A DNA stretch of 64,000 bases from Psococerastis gibbosa. Lineage: Eukaryota; Arthropoda; Insecta; Psocodea; Psocidae. A program made the position numbers and the translations under genes. Of the stretch, positions 44,020 through 55,700 are shown in pieces. How positions within the stretch are numbered: position 1 is the first letter of the stretch; the number at the start of each line of letters is the position of its first letter. The notes beneath the pieces were generated by a model, which worked only from the letters and a program-made list of their open reading frames with translations, made no database searches and had not been told where the DNA came from. The stretch covers positions 20,552,204 to 20,616,203 of the forward strand of contig OZ020492.1 in the NCBI GenBank assembly GCA_963971405.1. Reading direction: 5' to 3'.

Positions 44020-44330
44020 TAGAAGTTGATACAATACGGCATGTAGGTCACGAAAATATTGTCCAGAGTTTTCTTTTCCATCTTTTTTATAACTTCACTA
44101 GGGGTTTGGGAAGTTAATACCCCTACAACTAAGAAATACGACTACAAATATTTTTTCTCAAAACGGCTCCGACGATTTCTTTTCAATTTACACATAATGT
44201 AGTACTTATTAATGTAAACAACCCCCATTAGCTCGCATCGCCCTTTTTCAGGGTCAGGCCATTATATAAATAATTAATAAATAGGAAAGCATGTACAGGT
44301 TCACTCGTGCCGGTTCTTTATGTAACCTTC
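44020..44330 (-). repeat. R1, partial minus copy
   Basis: Contains the CGATTTCTTTTCAATTTACA block and the head GGAAAGCATGTACAGGTTCA. Confidence 0.5.
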
Positions 44331-44566
44331 AAGATTATTGATGTGCATTATTTATTAATATTAATTAATATAATTAATATTGTCAAATCAACTTAATTCA
44401 GCTACGCTGCGGATTAAGGAAAATTTAGAAAATTTAGAAAATTTTCCTTAATCGTCATTTTGTAATTGTGATAATGGATTCTTTTGTCCAGAGAGGTGAA
44501 ATCTGAAGTGGCCAGCGGGGATATTTGGTGGACGCCAAAGCGCAGATCCAAGCTGGACCCCATAGT

Positions 44567-45445
44567 CATGGCAGAAGCTTTACTGCTTCATGCTTTTAAA
44601 CAACTTAGAATCTCAACTTTCACTCCTCTAGTGCATGTACATAACACAAGGAGGCGGGAAATAGGAGATATTTTAAGTATTAAAGTAAATTTGTCGCTCA
44701 TGAAACACTCTCCCCAATATCTGAGTATTAAAATTTATAATGAAACGCCAATTAATATAAGACAAGTACTATTTGCCGCACGGTACAGGAGTGAAATTCG
44801 GAAATGGTTGGACAATCTTTCCAACAGCGGTCTAGACGCAATGGTTTCGGCCTAGTTTTATGTCCCCATCCCATCACGATATCTCCATATACTTCCTCTT
44901 TCTAGTATAACTGCTATACTTTCATTTTTACATATTTATAACATATGCTATATTTTTCTCCTTTATTCCTCATTCTACTAAGTAGGTAATCCTATATATT
45001 ACTAATCTTTTTTAATAACCTTTTTTACTAACCTTTACTAACCTTTTTCTACTAACCCTAGTATCGTATCGTATTGATATCTGTGCGATCTAAATAATTG
45101 CATTTGTCATTCAATTTGTAACAAATAAATAAATATACATATGTACACTTTTTTTTTAATTGCACAGATACCTTTACGAACGTTGCTCTAGCCCTCCACT
45201 TTGACAAGAGTTCTTATAGTGGGGGGCTCTCCGCAACTCTTTTCCATTATCATTGATACATACATTTCTCTGTCCTGCTTGATATGCCTTCCATCCGTGC
45301 AGACACGAGTTTCTCATTGCACAGGGTGGATGGCCTATCAAGCAGTCATGCATATATTGTATTGTATTGTCGTTGCATTGTAAATTGGTATCAATGAAAA
45401 TATTCTGTAATGTTTTGGAGAAATACATTTTTACTTTACTTTAGT
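44567..45445 (+). mobile_element. 879-bp LINE-type insertion inside exon 2 of unit 1
   Basis: Unit 2 shows the uninterrupted exon (CCCATAGTTAGTGACTATC at about 56,088-56,106). Here 879 bp separates CCCATAGT from TAGTGACTATC. The beginning encodes SLMKHSPQYLSIKIYNETPI and FAARYRSEIRKWLDNL, the end of a LINE ORF2. The end (GAAATACATTTTTACTTTAC) resembles LINE 3' sequence at 49,650-49,680. A 4-bp TAGT is duplicated at the borders. The inside looks composite, with a second segment from about 45,150. Confidence 0.75.
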
Positions 45446-45759
45446 TAGTGACTATCTTTGCATTATTCACACACGTTATGGAAACCTGACGGAGGAACCA
45501 AGCACAGTGGAGAGGTCCGAATATCTTGCAATAGTCGCAGAACTTGTCGCAGTCTTGGTTGACCTCAAAATACGGACAGCCAGGTAAAAAAAATTACCAG
45601 TTCATAATTTAGCAGGGGGTCCACCCTCCCCTTCTTTCTGAGTTAGAGGAGCCTGCCTTTAGGGTTAAGAAAATGACTCAGCCCCCCCGCAATGCTGACA
45701 TAATTGCTTAAGCAGAAATGCTGAGAGCAGGCGTTGGGGCACCAGAAAAATTTCTGCGC

Positions 45760-46150
45760 ATTTGTGCAATTATGTAAAGTTAGGATTTTACAGACGGAGA
45801 CTATTCCATATTACTGCTAAAAAGCCTAAAAGGTCTCCACTTCTGAAGGCCCCAAAAAATTTCATTGAAGATTCGCCTTGCCACCATATAGCACTAACAG
45901 CCCGTGTAAAAAATGGAAGGATTGGTCCATACAATCACATACATTCTCGAACAGTGCAAGCCGATCACCAACTATCAAAGGTTGCACGACTAGAGATCAT
46001 AGTGTCTCTACCTATACCGCTGAACTTGTGGCCAAACCCCAATCAAGTTTACATACTATTGTAAATAATTCCCTAAACAAAGCAATTAAAACTTCCGGGA
46101 GATTTTCCGCACTCCCGGCTATTCAGCAATCACATCCAAAAAACCACTAA
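45760..46150 (+). other. Open frames in intron 2 of unit 1, function unknown
   Basis: Two overlapping open frames of about 100 and 90 codons are present. Neither shows a recognisable motif nor clear splice borders, and unit 2 lacks the equivalent. Probably chance or transposon-derived. Confidence 0.25.
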
Positions 46151-46560
46151 CACAATTAATTATTAATTCAATAGCATGCCTACCCAACGCATTGAATTTT
46201 ACTGTGCCATATCTCAAATTGAGGGGGTTATGACAATGCGACAAATTCTGCTGTCAATATTTATTCACCCCCTCCCTTATTGAAACTTGTCAGACGTCAA
46301 AAGTACAGCACACAACCTCTTAACAGAATGCTGGCAGACAGAGTGTAAAGCTGCAAGAGGCAAAAAGTATAAAACTATACAACCACGGGTGGGGGGGGGG
46401 GGGGATGGTATCTGTTCGAACATCAGATGAGCAGGGAAGAACAAGTGAGAGTGGTTCGTTTGCAAATAGGGCATACCAGGTCGACCCATAGCCAACTAAT
46501 GACGGGCGCTCCACCCGTCACAAAAGTCAGCCACCACTAGAGTTCCTCACATAGTTACAG
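46150..46560. repeat. Intron 2 segment shared with unit 2 (56,350-57,150)
   Basis: CAATAGCATGCCTACC, CACACAACCTCTTAACAG and CGAACATCAGATGAGCAG appear in the same order in both units. Unit 2 has about 300 extra bases at 56,520-56,830. A poly-G run lies at 46,390-46,404. Confidence 0.6.
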
Positions 46561-47325
46561 AATGCCCTGATTACTCCATATACCGTACCTTCCCTCCATA
46601 TACAAATTTCGAAAGAAAGGGTTTCCAAAGCTACCAATTACCATCCTATTTCAGCACACCCTTCCCTTTCGGCACTCTAGCAACATGAGGAATTAAGGAA
46701 GGTTCATTTAGCTTAAAACAGTAGCAAAGTTTGAATAAACCGCAACACAAACACTGTGTCCAGCAATGCAAACTGCTGTTGACGGTCTTTGGGTAGGCCA
46801 TGCTCCCCATTGGCATATTGCCAAACCACAGACCAAACTATCCATTACAACGTCCACGCAGCAGAAAGCGCACATACCCTATGGGTCAAGCGCTTTATAG
46901 TATTTTTTTTAAAGAATGGGTAAATATCAAAATAAAATAATCGTTGTGTCGTAGACTTAACGCAATTTTAATTTTAAATTAGAACAATAACTACATATTA
47001 TGTTTCATTTTTATGTTTTTTATGCTTTTTTGTTTCCTCTTCACAGAAATGCGGATGTGAATTCTGCTAAAATATCTGGAGAGATATCATTGTGCTTATT
47101 TACTTTCCTACTGCACTCGGTAAATGACATATGTGACGCAATTTTAAAGAGTAAATTCTTTGGAAAGAAAAGTGATAGAGTAATTTGTAAGCCAGTGTTG
47201 AAGCAAGTCATGATTTTTTGAATAGTTTTGAATAGTTAAACGTATATGTACAGTCCACTACATGCAATTCGATACTTGGTCAGGAAATAAATTTCAACAA
47301 AAACAGAGTAAAATAATGCCATGTA

Positions 47326-47490
47326 GACATAGAGTAGTGGTACAGACTCCGACTTTCACCCGAAAGGTTGTTGGTTCGAGTCTCGCACATTTCAGGCCAT
47401 GCTTCGGAGGGCATGTAAAGCAGGCAGGTTGAGTGTAAGAGAGGGCTTTATGACCCTAACTCCGCTGGTTGGCTTAGTAATAGAACAAAA
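47326..47490 (+). mobile_element. SINE family 1 in intron 3 of unit 1
   Basis: Starts CATAGAGTAGTGGTACAG, has the B-box GGTTGTTGGTTCGAGTC, lacks the CGGTCCCGGGCCTTCCTA segment, and ends AGTAATAGAAC. Not present in unit 2, so it was inserted after the duplication or lost there. Confidence 0.75.
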
Positions 47491-48636
47491 AGTCAATATT
47501 AATTTATTATTATTATTTATATAATTGATGAACGGACTATAATCATGTTTTCATGTCAGAATATAAAACAAGCTCAGCATCCTCAGCTCTCTCGTGGTGT
47601 TCTCAGATTACTTAGAGGCATGCACCTTGCAATATGGTAAACAAGGCTAACCCTGTAAATACAAAGGCCTACAAATAGAGTAGCAACATTTGAAGATTTT
47701 AAGATTGGCGCAAAATTTACATGCAGGTATAGTTTTCATATTTTGGACTGAAAGGCCAAAACACCATACCACTGAAGACAAATGTTTTCTGAGAGCTGAT
47801 AATATACATGCATATACAGACATACACTAGAATAGATGTGGACCCATTCGATGCCTCTGATACGCCTTGAATAGTTACCTTATGAACAATCGAAAACAAC
47901 TACACCTATTACATCGAAATACGAGTAATAGAGTAAACAAATAAACTAAATTTCCATAGTTCTTAAGGTATAGACTATTTATTTCCTTTTTAATTTAATT
48001 TTTATTTCCTGATTTTTGTCCACTTTGCCAGGGGTAATGCAAATCTGCTAATGTTGGGAACAGGCAGGACTTGCAAAAATTTTATTAATACAATTTTGCG
48101 TGTTCTGTTTTCAGAGAACTGTTGAAATCAGACTTAATTATCTTGACGGGTGCTTCATATATTAGATTCGCTCTGATTTTTCACATATGGAGGAATTTAG
48201 AGTCAGGAATCGAACACAGAAATGCCACCAGAGTGGCCATTCAAAAGTTGACCACTTCTAGGAAAATTGAGGCGGAGGCCCTGAGTCTGCCAGGGATTGC
48301 AGATTTGTTACCACCCCTTCCCCCTAATGAAAATTTGGCTCACTATTTGGTGGTGCACATTGCAAATTTTGGTATTGTGAAACAGGTATGCTAACATGTA
48401 CACAAATAGTTGCATTTTTTCGTTTGTATGAGAAGCAATAAATCAGTGTTTTTTAAAGCTTCTTGAGTTGCAATCTAGGGATTGGTTTGCAGCGAATGTT
48501 GTATTTTATGTTTGTTTTAAAGCTAGAGTTAGTAAAACCGTAGACAACGGGAAAAATTGACTTTGTTGATAAACGTTGACTCAGATATAAGCGCTGTCGG
48601 TAAGAATTCCCGCCTACAGAGAGAACTCACTATAGC

Positions 48637-49550
48637 CAGTGGCGTAACGATAGTTTTTCGACGGGGGGATGGAATATAATTTAGGGCCCCCTCATTTCAT
48701 TGACATGGTCGTACGCAGCTTTTAAATAAATTAATGACCTTAGTGTTCTTTGCACAGGGGCCAGGTGGTTCAAGGGACGTGACGGGGGGCTCGGGGGGGG
48801 GGGGGGGTTGAGTTTTACTGACGATTAATATAATTGCGAACAAAGGGGGCCCAGGGGTTGTCCCCCGGGTGAAAAGTTTTGAAAAACAGGTCTGAAATAT
48901 TGGGGTAAGTAAGGTTTAGATGTTACAGGCTATCAATATTTTGCGAACAAGGGGGCCCGAGGGTCACCCCCGGGGGGAAATATTTGAAAAAATAGGCCTG
49001 CAAACAAGAGGGGCCGGGGAATGGTTTCGAGAAAATTGGCCTGAAAAAGGTTTTACGCATCTTGTCAGCAATTGTTTTTAATTTTTTCAGACGAAGACTT
49101 TATTCAGTTATTTTTATTTTAAAATTAATAAGCCCAAAGTAGCGAGTTTCTACAAAATAGTGGGGCTTTAAGGCTTTAAGTGGTCTTAATAGATGAGCGC
49201 CCCTAGAAAAAAGAGAGTTCAGCCTCTCTTAAGACATTTTAGTTCATAAGTAGTTCAATTAACTAATTTTCAGTCAGAGAAACACTTCATGTGGAAACGA
49301 TAGAGAAATGTCAAAAAGTTGATAAACCAGCGTTATTTCAGGTTATTGCTGCCTATAAAAACCCCCAATCCATAATGAAATCCAAATAATTACAGTATGT
49401 TCTGTTACCTACTGTTATGTTCAAATATTTCATTAGTTTTATGCTGTCATTATTTTGTTAAATAATGTTGTTTATTTTTTGTCCAATTAGGCGTCCCACG
49501 TGATGTTGCGCCCGGGGCGGACCACCCCCCGCCCTTCGTTACGCAATGCC
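48637..49550. mobile_element. hAT-like element, 914 bp, in unit 1
   Basis: The left end is CAGTGGCGTAACG; the right end is the imperfect inverse (CGTTACGCAATGCC). Flanks ACTATAGC and ACTAGGGC are a decayed 8-bp duplication. Unit 2 shows the empty site (CCCACTAGCACAGTTACAC at 59,151-59,169). Internal G-rich blocks with GGGGGCCC and GGGCCTG recur at 60,897-61,200. No transposase frame. Confidence 0.65.
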
Positions 49551-49639
49551 ACTAGGGCAGTTACACATTATCAACGATTAAATCCTTGCTTAGCTATGGT
49601 ATTTTAGAAGTCTAATTAGGGCGAAGAGGATCCAACCAA

Positions 49640-49912
49640 TAAAGTGAAGTACCTAAAGTAAAAGTAAAATAAATGTATTTCAAAAAATTTCCTTCGTAAT
49701 ACATTAGTAAACATATGGGGGCCCGTTAGGCTAGGCCCGTGATGGGCCCCTAAACAGTTTCCAATACAAACAATATTTAAATACACTAATTTTTTCATTG
49801 TTAAATCATATAAAAATCACACTAAAAAAATTATTAGTAAGAAGCAAGAAAGAAATAATAATAATGGGAGGTTAGTATTTATTAGTATCGTAGATAGGCC
49901 TAGGGTTAATCA
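49640..49912 (-). mobile_element. LINE 3' end fragment
   Basis: Unit 2 runs uninterrupted across this point (GATGAATCCAACAAATACTT). The inserted DNA has the minus-strand 3' end with AAATACATTTATTTTACTTT and GGGCCCATCACGGGCC. Confidence 0.55.
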
Positions 49913-50249
49913 AAATATGTCTTATGCTTAACGTCTTAGCTAAGTGGTTGAGCCAATTAATTAGATATATGGTCTCCCAAATCCAAAACTTCATTTTTTG
50001 TTACTTTTCTGAACGAAAGTAGTAACAAGAGTAATTTATTATAGTCGACGAAAGTTTAAGAAAGTTTCGCTCTGAATGGAAACTTGGGTTTTCAGACTCA
50101 GTAAAATAGTTGTAAACAGTAAATATTTACTACTGGACTGCTCCGTACAGCATTGAAAACCCGCATGGCTCAATATTCAGAGTGATTCTTTCTATTGGTA
50201 TAACTTACATAGAATATTCATTTTTCAAACTATTTATGCATTATGTATT

Positions 50250-50890
50250 TTTTTTCCCAGCCGGTACCCCCAGCACTGGGAGCATTTAATAAAAAGAATA
50301 CAATACAACATTAAAGAAAATAATCGTTTTTACCGGAATACTGCATGTAAGCCCCATGAGGGAGGCTTGTGGCAGGATTCGCCAAAAGACTGCAAACAGT
50401 TATTATAGGGAGTACGAACTACATTATTACAAGTGTAAATAAAATAATAATAATAATAATAATACAGTTATATAGTTAGTTAAAGTTAAATAAGTTACCT
50501 TACATTATCCTGTATAAAATAAAATAAAAATAAATCAAAAGAATTAATCGCCATCATTTAAACAATTTATCAGCCAGTCCCCTAGATTTCGCTTAACAGC
50601 ATTGTAGCTATCCAACTCTAGAAGACTGACGGGAATCAAATTAAATACTCGGGGAATTGCCACCTTAAGCTCATGATAGCCATACATATTATTATGAGGC
50701 AGCTCAATATAATGTTTGTAGGTTGTTCCAGCTCTGCGACTGTACCTAGAAGGATTTATGGTCTTATATTTTGAGTTAAAATAATTCAACAATAAAATGG
50801 CTTGAGTATGTAATAAAGTTATAGGCAATACACGATATTTCTTAAAGAAAAAATTGCTGTTTGTTTCACTGTGTAGATTATTGTCAATTG
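50250..50890 (-). mobile_element. LINE 3' terminal fragment
   Basis: The minus frame 50,828-50,544 contains LNYFNSKYKTINPSRYSRR, then YGYHELKVAIPRVFNLIPVS, the end of a jockey/CR1-like ORF2. An untranslated tail follows to about 50,270. The equivalent region of unit 2 (59,525-59,560) lacks it. Confidence 0.55.
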
Positions 50891-51329
50891 TTTTTAAGAG
50901 AGAGACCTGCAGGTTCCTAATTCTATAATAATAATAGGCCTAATAATAATAATTCGTGTTTTTTTAACATTTTTAACATTTCTACAGACATTGTAGGCCC
51001 CATTAACCTAAGGCGTGTGTGGGGTACCTATACCTACTATGTATTCACCCAATATGAAAAAATCGGCAACTATTATTGATTTATTATGATTATTTATTTA
51101 AATTAAAAAAATAAAATAAATCACCTCAAAACAGCCCTCTATATAACTCCACGACACCACGATATTTCCTCCGATTTTTATATCCACTAAATTTATTTAT
51201 TTCAGGCTTTTTCGGATGTCTACGCACGGATTTGTACAGATGCTCCTAGTCCTTGTGTGGTAAGTGTGTTTGAAGATTTATCTTCATCGACTACAGAATT
51301 GTACAGGGTTCTTTTGAAATTTGAAAATT

Positions 51330-51450
51330 AATTTGTCATCTCTGTCGTAAGGTAGTACGAAAGATCCTATTGATTTAAGAAAGTGGGGTGTCATTAGGGA
51401 GTTCTACACGCAATTAATTAGAAAACTGAAGGGTAAGCGTATTTCAAAAT
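51330..51450 (+). other. Possible further exon of unit 1
   Basis: In one frame the sequence reads GSTKDPIDLRKWGVIREFY then TQLIRKLKG, followed by a good donor (GTAAGCG at 51,432). It looks protein-like. It is out of frame with the open extension of exon 5, so it is either a separate exon entered after a short intron or part of a frameshifted terminal exon. Confidence 0.3.
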
Positions 51451-51469
51451 ATTTTATTAGACATTATTA

Positions 51470-51990
51470 GACAGGCCAATATAATTCAATAGAGCAATAA
51501 TGGCAAGGCATGCAATGCATTGGGGCATGAACTGTCCAAATTTTCTTCAAAAAATATAATTTTCTATTCAAAACCAAAACTTCTGCTTTGTTACTCTATA
51601 AATTAATACCTAAAACATATCTGAAGTTAGAAATCATCGATAGAAAGGAATTATTGTTAGTCACTTTTCATGATTTTTTCAATATTCCCCCCCCCCCCCC
51701 AGAACCAAGCTGTCAAGTGGCAAAAATTATTGGCTTAGATGAGAAATTAAAAAGATCGCTTGTTTATGAGAAATTAAAATTAAAATTCGTCCAAAATAAA
51801 AATAAAAATCCCTAGATATTATTCTTGTAAACCTTCAGGGCAAATTTTATCAAAATCAATCGAGTTGTTTGCCCACAAATCGACGAACAGACTGACAGAC
51901 ACACCGACAGATATTTCAAATATTTTTTTGGTTCTCAGGACCTCATAACTTGTAAATCTTTATTTATACTTACGTATAAAAAAGAAAGCG
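51470..51990 (+). repeat. R1 copy upstream of unit 2
   Basis: Corresponds to 42,465-42,900 upstream of unit 1, so R1 was already here when the gene was duplicated. Poly-C run at 51,687-51,700. Confidence 0.65.
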
Positions 51991-52051
51991 AAAAGCAGAA
52001 AGCTGCCTGTGGAAATTAATTATGACATGGTCTTCTTGATTTTTGACTTAG

Positions 52052-52696
52052 ATGACAACTCGACGCATCAATGTGAAAAAAGAACAGTCTGCTACCCAGG
52101 AAGCAATGGAGCAAGCTGCCAATGATGGGGAGATACGAACTGCCGAAAACGCGAAGAGTCTAACAAAGACAATGTTTCCATGGGTCAATTTGCTGGAGCA
52201 TGCTGTCAGAGAAGATATCGGCTGTTTTAAGATAAAAACTTTATTCAAAACATTAAAAATGTTGCACAGGTAAGATTCAGTGCAATTTAAGGAAACGGAT
52301 CACTCTTTAAGCGAATACTGTACACATGTGTATTAGGATATGTATATATTGAGCGTGGATTTTCATTTTTTCAAAAACATGCTCAAACCAAATATTTTTT
52401 TGGGAAAGCAACCTGTCCGGTTTCCTTACTCAATAGAACACCTAGAACATGCCTGAAGGTAGAAATCATCGATAGAAAGGTTTCACAGAAAAATTATTTT
52501 TTAATCATTTTTCAATATGCGAATTTAAAAGAAATCGTTGGAGCCGTTTTTGAGAAATATTTTTTTAGACGGTTTTTTGGAGTGATTTGAGAATAACCCC
52601 CCCCCCCCAAATTGAGTTATGGTATGATTTTTATAAACCTACATGCCAAATTTCATCCAAATCCATCGAGTAGTTTTCCCGGAAATCGATGAACAC

Positions 52697-52754
<58 letters not shown>

Positions 52755-55700
52755 TGACAGAGCGAGAGACAGACAGCCATTTCGTAAAAACCACTTTTTT
52801 GTGTTCCTGGGAGGCTGGGACCTCAAAACGAGTAAATCCGCTGAAATTTCGGAATCGAAAATGTCGACCATCACAAAGCTTTCCTTATACTACGTATAAA
52901 TTGGAAAGCAACTAGAATAGTAGCTACAACCGTCGTGGAACATTAATTTTTGAGTTGGGAAACTTGTTATAGGAGTTAGGGTTCGCTACGTCCGGGTGGA
53001 CCCCGATTAAGTAATCATGTTTTTATTTTGGCCTATCTGACTCGACTAGGAAAGAATTTAGTCGTAGTTCCAGTTCTAGGCTTCTAGTAACATAAGCATC
53101 AGGAGGCAGTGCAAGTTGTCCCCTTCTCAGTATTATTCTTTATACAGTAATTTTTATTTAAATATAAATAATAAATAAATGTAATATAATAATTATAGTT
53201 TATACGTTTTTTTTTAAAAAGGCAAATTTATTTGAGCACCCGTCGAGTAGCCGCTGAATTCTGTTGGTTTCTAATTTGTCCTTCCAGCGGTTTCGTAGAA
53301 GTACCTGTATATATATATATAGTCTTTTTCCGTTTACAATTGTTTTGCACATTTTGTACGGGATGCGGTCGTCTGACATTCTTACAATGTGTCATCTTAT
53401 TAGACGCTGCGCTTCTCACAGCTGTCCGAGTTCAAAAGATGATTTTTTAAAAACCCTGTAAAAACATATTTTAGGTGAGAAAATTCAAATTTAACCTACG
53501 AGCCCCTTCCTCCTTCTCCGTTGTTTGAAGCAGCTATATTTTTTAAACGAACCTCCAGACTTACCACTAGTTTTTGATCAACCGCAACCCGCGAGCCTCT
53601 GTCTCCCTACTTCTACCATCTAAACCAGCCCCCCCCCCCAATATGCATAGAAAGTTGTGTATCATAAGTATACGTGTAAATTTTCGTATATAAAAATCTT
53701 CAAAAGATTGTTATTGTACATCAACATATTAATTACTATTGTCAAAATATCATTAATTCAGTTACGCTGCGGTTTACGAAAAATTTAGAAAGTTTCCCCT
53801 TACAGTCATTATGATTTTTTTTTTGTTTTTTGATTTGTTCTTGCAGCTTATTTCGTATCTCACGTTGAAAGATAATTCTCAACGTGAGATACGAAATAAG
53901 CTGCAAGAACAAAGAGAAGAAAGAGCATAAGACGAGAATGTAAATGATGTAAACCATAAATGGGAACAACTTAGAGAAACATTGACAACAGTGACTAGAG
54001 ACATTATTGGAGAGAAAGAACGCGTAAGAAATGAGTGGTTTGATGATGAATGTGTACAAATAATACAACGGAAGAATGAAGCCAGAAAGAGGAAATTACA
54101 AAGAAACACCAGGTCGGCCCAGGAAGAATATGATGAACTCAGAAGAGAAGCAAACCGAGTATGCCGCAGAAAGAAGAAAGAAATGATTAACAAAAAACTA
54201 GAAGAAATAGAAAACAAAAGGCAGCAAAATCAGACCAGGAAATTTTATAAAGACACAGACTGGTTCAGGAAAGAATACAAGGCGAGACTAAGCGGTTGCA
54301 AAGATAAGAATGGGAAACTACTTGGCGAAGAGGAGAGTATTATGGTACGATGGACCAAGTACTTCAAAGAACTACTCAACAAAGAGAGCGACACTACACC
54401 AGAAGAAGAACCACTACCACAAACTGCGGAAATGCTTATACCCCCACCAACACTAATAGAGGTAGAAAACGCCATAAAAAGGATGAAGAACTATAAAGCA
54501 CCAGGCAAAGATAGATTCACCAGTGAAATACTAAAATACTCTGGGTCAGAGGTTGTAAAAGAACTACATGACATTATTACAAAGATCTAGGTAAACGAAT
54601 GTATGCCGGAAGCATGGCAAACAGGAACTATAGTACCGATTTACAAGAAAGGTTATTGGACTGCAATAACTACAGAGGAATTACACTCCTTAATACTGCC
54701 TACAAGACTTTCTCAAATCTTCTATTAAGAAAAATCTCACCGTATGCAGAAGAAATAATAGGCGAGTACCAATGTGGTTTTAGACCAGCCAGGGGAACTG
54801 TTGACCAAATCTTCGTTGTACGGCAAACTATGGAAAAATGCTACGAGCATAATACGGACCTACACATGCTCTTTGTGGATTTTAGACAGGCTTTCGATTC
54901 TATTTGGAAAGACAGCCTATATAACACAATGATACGACAAGGAATACCAAAAAAACTAGTTAATCTAGTAAAAATGACTATGGAAAACGCCAGAGCCAGT
55001 GTAATAATAGACGGACGATGTGGAGAAGAATTCCCACTCGGCAGAGGGGTACGACAAGGTGACGCCCTCTCAGCTACACTTTTCAACCTGGCACTGCAAG
55101 CAGCGTTACAGAATATAGTAGAGAGTGGGACAATTGTATACAAGTCACAAATGATCTGCGCATATGCGGATGACATAGTCATAATCACTAAAAATAGGAA
55201 GCAACTAGGAGAGATACTTGCTAGACTATGTGTAGAGGCGAGTAGAGCTGGACTAGAAATAAATGTCTCAAAAACTAAGTATCTAGTAATGTCAGCGTTA
55301 GAAAGGAGACGGAGAAGTGACAACCTGACTGTACAAGGAATGGCTTTCGAGAATGTAAAGAGCTTCATCTACCTTGGTGCAGAAGTAAACAATCACAACA
55401 AAACTAGCGCAGAGATAGACAGAAGAATAACAGCAGCCAATAGAGCATATTTTGCCATCCTAAAATTGCTCAAGTCAAGACTTATCTCTAGAGCCACAAA
55501 ACTACGAATATACAAAACCCTTATAAGACCAGTTGCAACATACGGATCGGAAACCTGGAATCTCACTGTAAACGATGCCAACAAACTACGTGTACTCGAA
55601 AGAAAGATCATAAGGAGGATATATGGACCCCTTTACGAGTACGGAGAATGGCGTATAAGAAACAACGCTGAAATCAACGCCGCTCTCAACGGAGAAGACA

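Larger units (their letters stand above)
42975..51259 (+). pseudogene. Unit 1 of an unrecognised tandem gene family, exon 2 disrupted
   Basis: Exons: 42,975-43,192; 44,492-44,566 plus 45,446-45,583 (split by an insertion); 47,047-47,202; 48,115-48,385; 51,206-51,259. Introns 1-3 are phase 2 and intron 4 phase 0. The five exons total 912 nt, 304 codons without the insertion. The protein begins MTTRLIKLEKEETAPQ, with an invariant KSLTKTMFPWVN block; it continues with REVKSEVASGDIWW, SAKISGEISLCLF, then ELLKSDLIILTGASYIRFAL, and ends AFSDVYARICTDAP. The last exon may continue past 51,259, since the frame stays open to 51,328. I know no family match. No signal peptide is visible; the LIILTGASYIRFALIF stretch is hydrophobic. 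Two lesions mark it as probably dead: the insertion in exon 2 and a GC donor after exon 3. Alternatively, unit 1 could splice into unit 2, since both sides are phase 0. Confidence 0.5.

Noticed and set aside
52653..52874. Minus-strand ORF rich in CLSV repeats
   Set aside because: It is a translation of the (CAGA)n tract.
53742..54217. Minus-strand ORFs opposite the LINE
   Set aside because: Antisense of the basic N-terminal region of the LINE ORF.
54841..55368. 175-codon minus-strand ORF
   Set aside because: Antisense of the reverse transcriptase domain, with no motif.
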